A stretch of DNA of 21,110 nt from Pelagophyceae sp. CCMP2097 (taxonomy: Eukaryota; Sar; Pelagophyceae). A program made the position numbers and the translations under genes. The notes below the pieces were generated by a model that was not told the origin of the DNA, made no database searches, and saw only the letters and a program-made list of their open reading frames with translations. The DNA lies in assembly GCA_026770575.1 (NCBI GenBank), contig MU657374.1, positions 59,985 to 81,094 on the forward strand, in the 5' to 3' direction. Of the stretch, positions 18,901 to 21,110 are shown piece by piece. Every line of letters starts with the position of its first letter. Position 1 is the stretch's first letter.

Positions 18901-20820
18901 TGTTGGCCGCGCGCGCGTTTGCGGCGACGACCTCCCACTTGGTCCTGATGCGGTCGATGGCGGCCTTGCACCGCCCCCGCGGCTCTTTGCCGGGCTCCGA
19001 GTCGGGGCACGCGGCAATGACGGGCAGGAGGTGCTCGCACTGCACCGGCGCCGTCTCGTAGCGGACGTGCAAGCCTAGCGAAGGTTGTAACGAGGCGCCG
19101 TCTTGGAGGCCCAGGAGGCCTGCTCACTGGAGCCGTTGCGGCAGTGCTGCGTGTTGAGGAGGTGCTCGCGGTTGCCGTTTCTCGCGTCGAGTCTTGCGTT
19201 GACCTCCTCGTAGAGGCCCTCGTCCGCCACCGAGTCGAAGAACATTTGGTTCATCGTGTCGCGGTGGCCAGAGTTGCCGTCGACCCACTTCCGTTTCGAG
19301 GCCGAGGAGCCGTGCGGCGAGTGGATCACAAAGGCGCGCGGCGGCACCCAAAAGGTAAAGTTGGACCCGCGCAGCCGGGTCACCCACTCGAGCTTGTTCT
19401 TGCCTAATGCCCGCGGAAATCGAAGGCCGCCCGCCACCGGCAAACGGCAGCGCGGCGCGGCGGCCTCACCGTAGCCCTCGTATCGTTCGTCAAACGTCGG
19501 CGTCACACGCTCAAAGTCGCGCGGCACGACGACGAACGGCTCGAAGAAGTTGCCGAGGAAGCAGTCGAGCCGAAACGGCCGCGGCGCCGCCAGCCACTCT
19601 GCGAAGCGCGTCGACGAGTGGTGGTGGAACGGGTGGCAGTAGATCCGCGCCTTGCCCGACGCCGCGGCTTTGCCCGGCGCCGCGGCGAGCGCCTTGCCCG
19701 ACGCCGCGGCCTTGCCCGACGCCGCGGCGAGTATCTTGCCCGGCGCCGCGGCGAGCGCCTTGCCCGACGCCGCGGCCTTGCGCGACGCCGCGGCGAGTAT
19801 CTTGCCCGGCGCCGCGGCGAGCGCCTTGCCCGACGCCGCGGCCTTGCGCGACGCAGCGGCCTTGTTCGACGCCGCGGCGAGTCGTCTTCGGCCCTTGGAA
19901 GGGCCGTTTGCGGCGGGGGCGCGGCAGCGGCTGAGGCACTTTTTGAGCGAGGCCATATTCATCCTACGACCACGTTCATCCTACACGGCAGAGGCGCAAA
20001 AGGTGCTTGCCGAGCCACGAGGCGCCTTCCGAGGCGAAAGGCGGCCTTTCCGACCGGCGGTCGCAAGGCAGGGGCGCCGCGGCGGACGGGAGCTGCGCCT
20101 ACGCGGGCTCTGCGTCTAGCGCGCCCGGTTGTGGCTTATAGTTTGCACTCGCCCGGAGCTGCTCGTGCGAGGTGTAGCTGCCGCCGCGACTCGAGACGGC
20201 AAAGGCGGGGACGACGAGCGCGGTGCGGTTCCAGGCGTGGAGCTTCCGAATGGCCACGAGGGCCGACTCGATGAACGCGCGCGTATACGCCGACGGCCTG
20301 CGCAGTCGACATTCGCGTCTGCTGTCGCCACGGCCCGGCGGCCGCGGAGGTCTCCGCGGCTCGGCGGCGGCGGCGGTTCCTGCGGTCGGCGCACCAAAAG
20401 TCGGCATCGCAGACGAAGATGTGCGTCGCGGTGAGCTGGACCGACCCTCCCAGCGCCGTGTTCCGCAGCCTAGCTCTTGAGTCTGCGGGGCGCGCCGCCA
20501 GCCGCTCGCGTCTCGAGGCTTTTCGCCATGCCTTACAAGTTGATCGGGTAGTTGTGGTGGTCGTCGTTGACGGTGGTGACGGCGCGCTCCGTGCAGCTGC
20601 GCGTGGCCTCTGTGGCCTTGTCGCGCAGCATCTCCTCGTCGCGCATCGGGGCGTATACCGCGACGGAGATTGGACCTTTCCAGCGTTTGCAAATGCCGTC
20701 GAGGTTCCAAAGCCGGTCCATCGAAGAATGCGTCACAAACGCGACCGACACCGACGCAGACTTGTAGATGTACGCGCGCACCGCCGCAATCCACACCGAC
20801 GACGCGACGAAGCGCCGCAT
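18839..20820 (-). CDS. LARGE-type glycosyltransferase (GT49 family)
   Basis: Six exons: 20820-20537, 20469-20395, 20297-20103, 19963-19470, 19403-19128 and 19074-18839, giving 519 residues with all phases consistent. Blocks match the dystroglycan-type GT49 domain: VAFVTHSSMDRLWNLDGI, RWKGPISVAVYAP, NYPINLLRNTAL, then FVCDADFWPS with the metal-binding DAD motif (116-118). ALVVPAFAV, HPFHHHSSTRFAEWL, FFEPFVVVPRDF, FDERYEGYGKNKLEWV and AFVIHSPHG follow. Such enzymes act in the Golgi, extending glycans with xylose, glucuronate or similar sugars; the donor here is unknown. The N-terminus (MRRFVASSVWIAAVRAYIY) is at best a weak membrane anchor, so an upstream exon may be missing. A Lys/Ala/Gly repeat expansion sits inside the domain in exon 4. 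The exon 3-4 junction is uncertain: two TAGGATGAA acceptors lie 17 bp apart and several donors are possible. Confidence 0.88.
19655..19875 (-). repeat. 66-bp coding minisatellite in the glycosyltransferase
   Basis: A higher-order unit of 66 bp (GAGTATC at 19729 and again at 19795) encodes a 22-residue repeat of the form ILAAASRKAAASGKALAAAP followed by GK. It is itself built from sub-units of seven or eight residues (AAASGKAL / AAAPGKI / AAASRK). All copies keep the frame. The flanking GT49 sequence (ASLKKCLSR before, GKARIYCHPFHHH after) is family-like, so the repeats expand a loop within the catalytic domain. Confidence 0.85.
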
Positions 20821-20907
20821 GGGAAAAAAAGGGCCAGCTTCAAGTCAACTTCCCAGCTTAAGCTGAAAGTTATCTAAATTTTAACGCTTTAAGCGGCCTT
20901 CAATATG
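20821..20907. other. AT-rich region upstream of the glycosyltransferase start
   Basis: This AT-rich stretch has an A7 run at 20823-20829 (read as T7 just before the ATG on the minus strand) and an in-frame stop upstream of that ATG. It is the likely 5' region of the glycosyltransferase gene. No other gene is seen from here to the end of the window. Confidence 0.4.
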
Positions 20908-21015
20908 GAAGGATTACAATTGTATTATCATAATTGAGGACCCGAAGGGTCCTTGCCGTTTATTCAACGTCAGTTTACGGTAAGGGCCCTTCGGGTCCTT
21001 TGATTGAAGGATTAC
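20908..21015. repeat. Long hairpin between 10-bp direct repeats (MITE-like)
   Basis: The arm 20937-20961 (AGGACCCGAAGGGTCCTTGC...) pairs with 20975-20999 with only a few mismatches, leaving a loop of about 13 bases. Each arm holds a smaller palindrome (GGACCC-GAA-GGGTCC on the left). The direct repeat GAAGGATTAC lies on both sides at 20908-20917 and 21006-21015. The arrangement resembles a small non-autonomous element, but the direct repeats do not abut the hairpin, so a structured regulatory RNA or terminator is also possible. Confidence 0.55.
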
Positions 21016-21026
21016 CAGGGGCAATT

Positions 21027-21066
21027 ATGTCTGTCTGTCTGTTTGTTTGTCTGTCTGTCTGTCCGT
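21027..21066. repeat. (TGTC)n tetranucleotide microsatellite
   Basis: About ten units of TGTC with two TGTT variants in the middle. Non-coding. Confidence 0.9.
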
Positions 21067-21110
21067 CACCGGGTCCATCCGTGAGGTTCCACCTTTGGGA
21101 AGAAAAGGGC

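Overview
The window looks like nuclear DNA of a GC-rich, intron-bearing unicellular eukaryote. The base composition, Ala/Arg/Asp-rich proteins, very short introns (about 34-147 nt) and gene families fit a stramenopile alga of the pelagophyte type. That placement is an inference from style, not from a marker gene. Introns were found by joining reading frames across splice sites so that conserved family motifs became continuous. Many donors read GTGCGT or GTGCGC.

Layout. 1-1150: a non-coding array of short palindromic motifs with a large imperfect inverted repeat. 1193-2107 (-): a repetitive, possibly coding segment I do not recognise. 2566-3943 (+): a three-exon secreted histidine phosphatase. 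3944-4476: a convergent spacer with small tandem repeats. 4477-9190 (-): a four-exon gene with an alpha-helical front resembling the ELYS nuclear-pore-assembly fold, a very long Asp/Ala-rich linker and a basic tail with two TRRSTR motifs. 9191-9591 and 9672-9791: AT-richer intergenic DNA around tRNA-Val(UAC) at 9592-9664. 9792-10247 (-): an ORF whose start is an exact 42-bp copy of the start of the next gene. 10960-12450 (-): an intronless secreted FAD-linked sugar-lactone oxidase.

12834-14756 (-): a two-exon helical-repeat plus U-box protein (probable ubiquitin ligase) with a one-base frame break at a C10 run. 15084-18684 (+): a nine-exon kinesin sharing a 327-bp divergent promoter region with the U-box gene. 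18839-20820 (-): a six-exon LARGE-type (GT49) glycosyltransferase, convergent with the kinesin gene, carrying a 22-residue repeat expansion inside its catalytic domain. 20821-21110: AT-rich DNA with a long hairpin between 10-bp direct repeats and a tetranucleotide microsatellite.

The genes do not form a pathway. They are independent housekeeping or secretory-route genes (phosphatase, lactone oxidase and glycosyltransferase in the secretory route; kinesin, U-box and ELYS-like protein inside the cell). I see no CRISPR array, mobile-element protein or operon. The most unusual items are the ELYS-like protein with its acidic linker, the repeat expansion in the GT49 enzyme, the likely GC-AG and 34-nt introns in the kinesin gene, and the inverted-repeat structures at both ends of the window.
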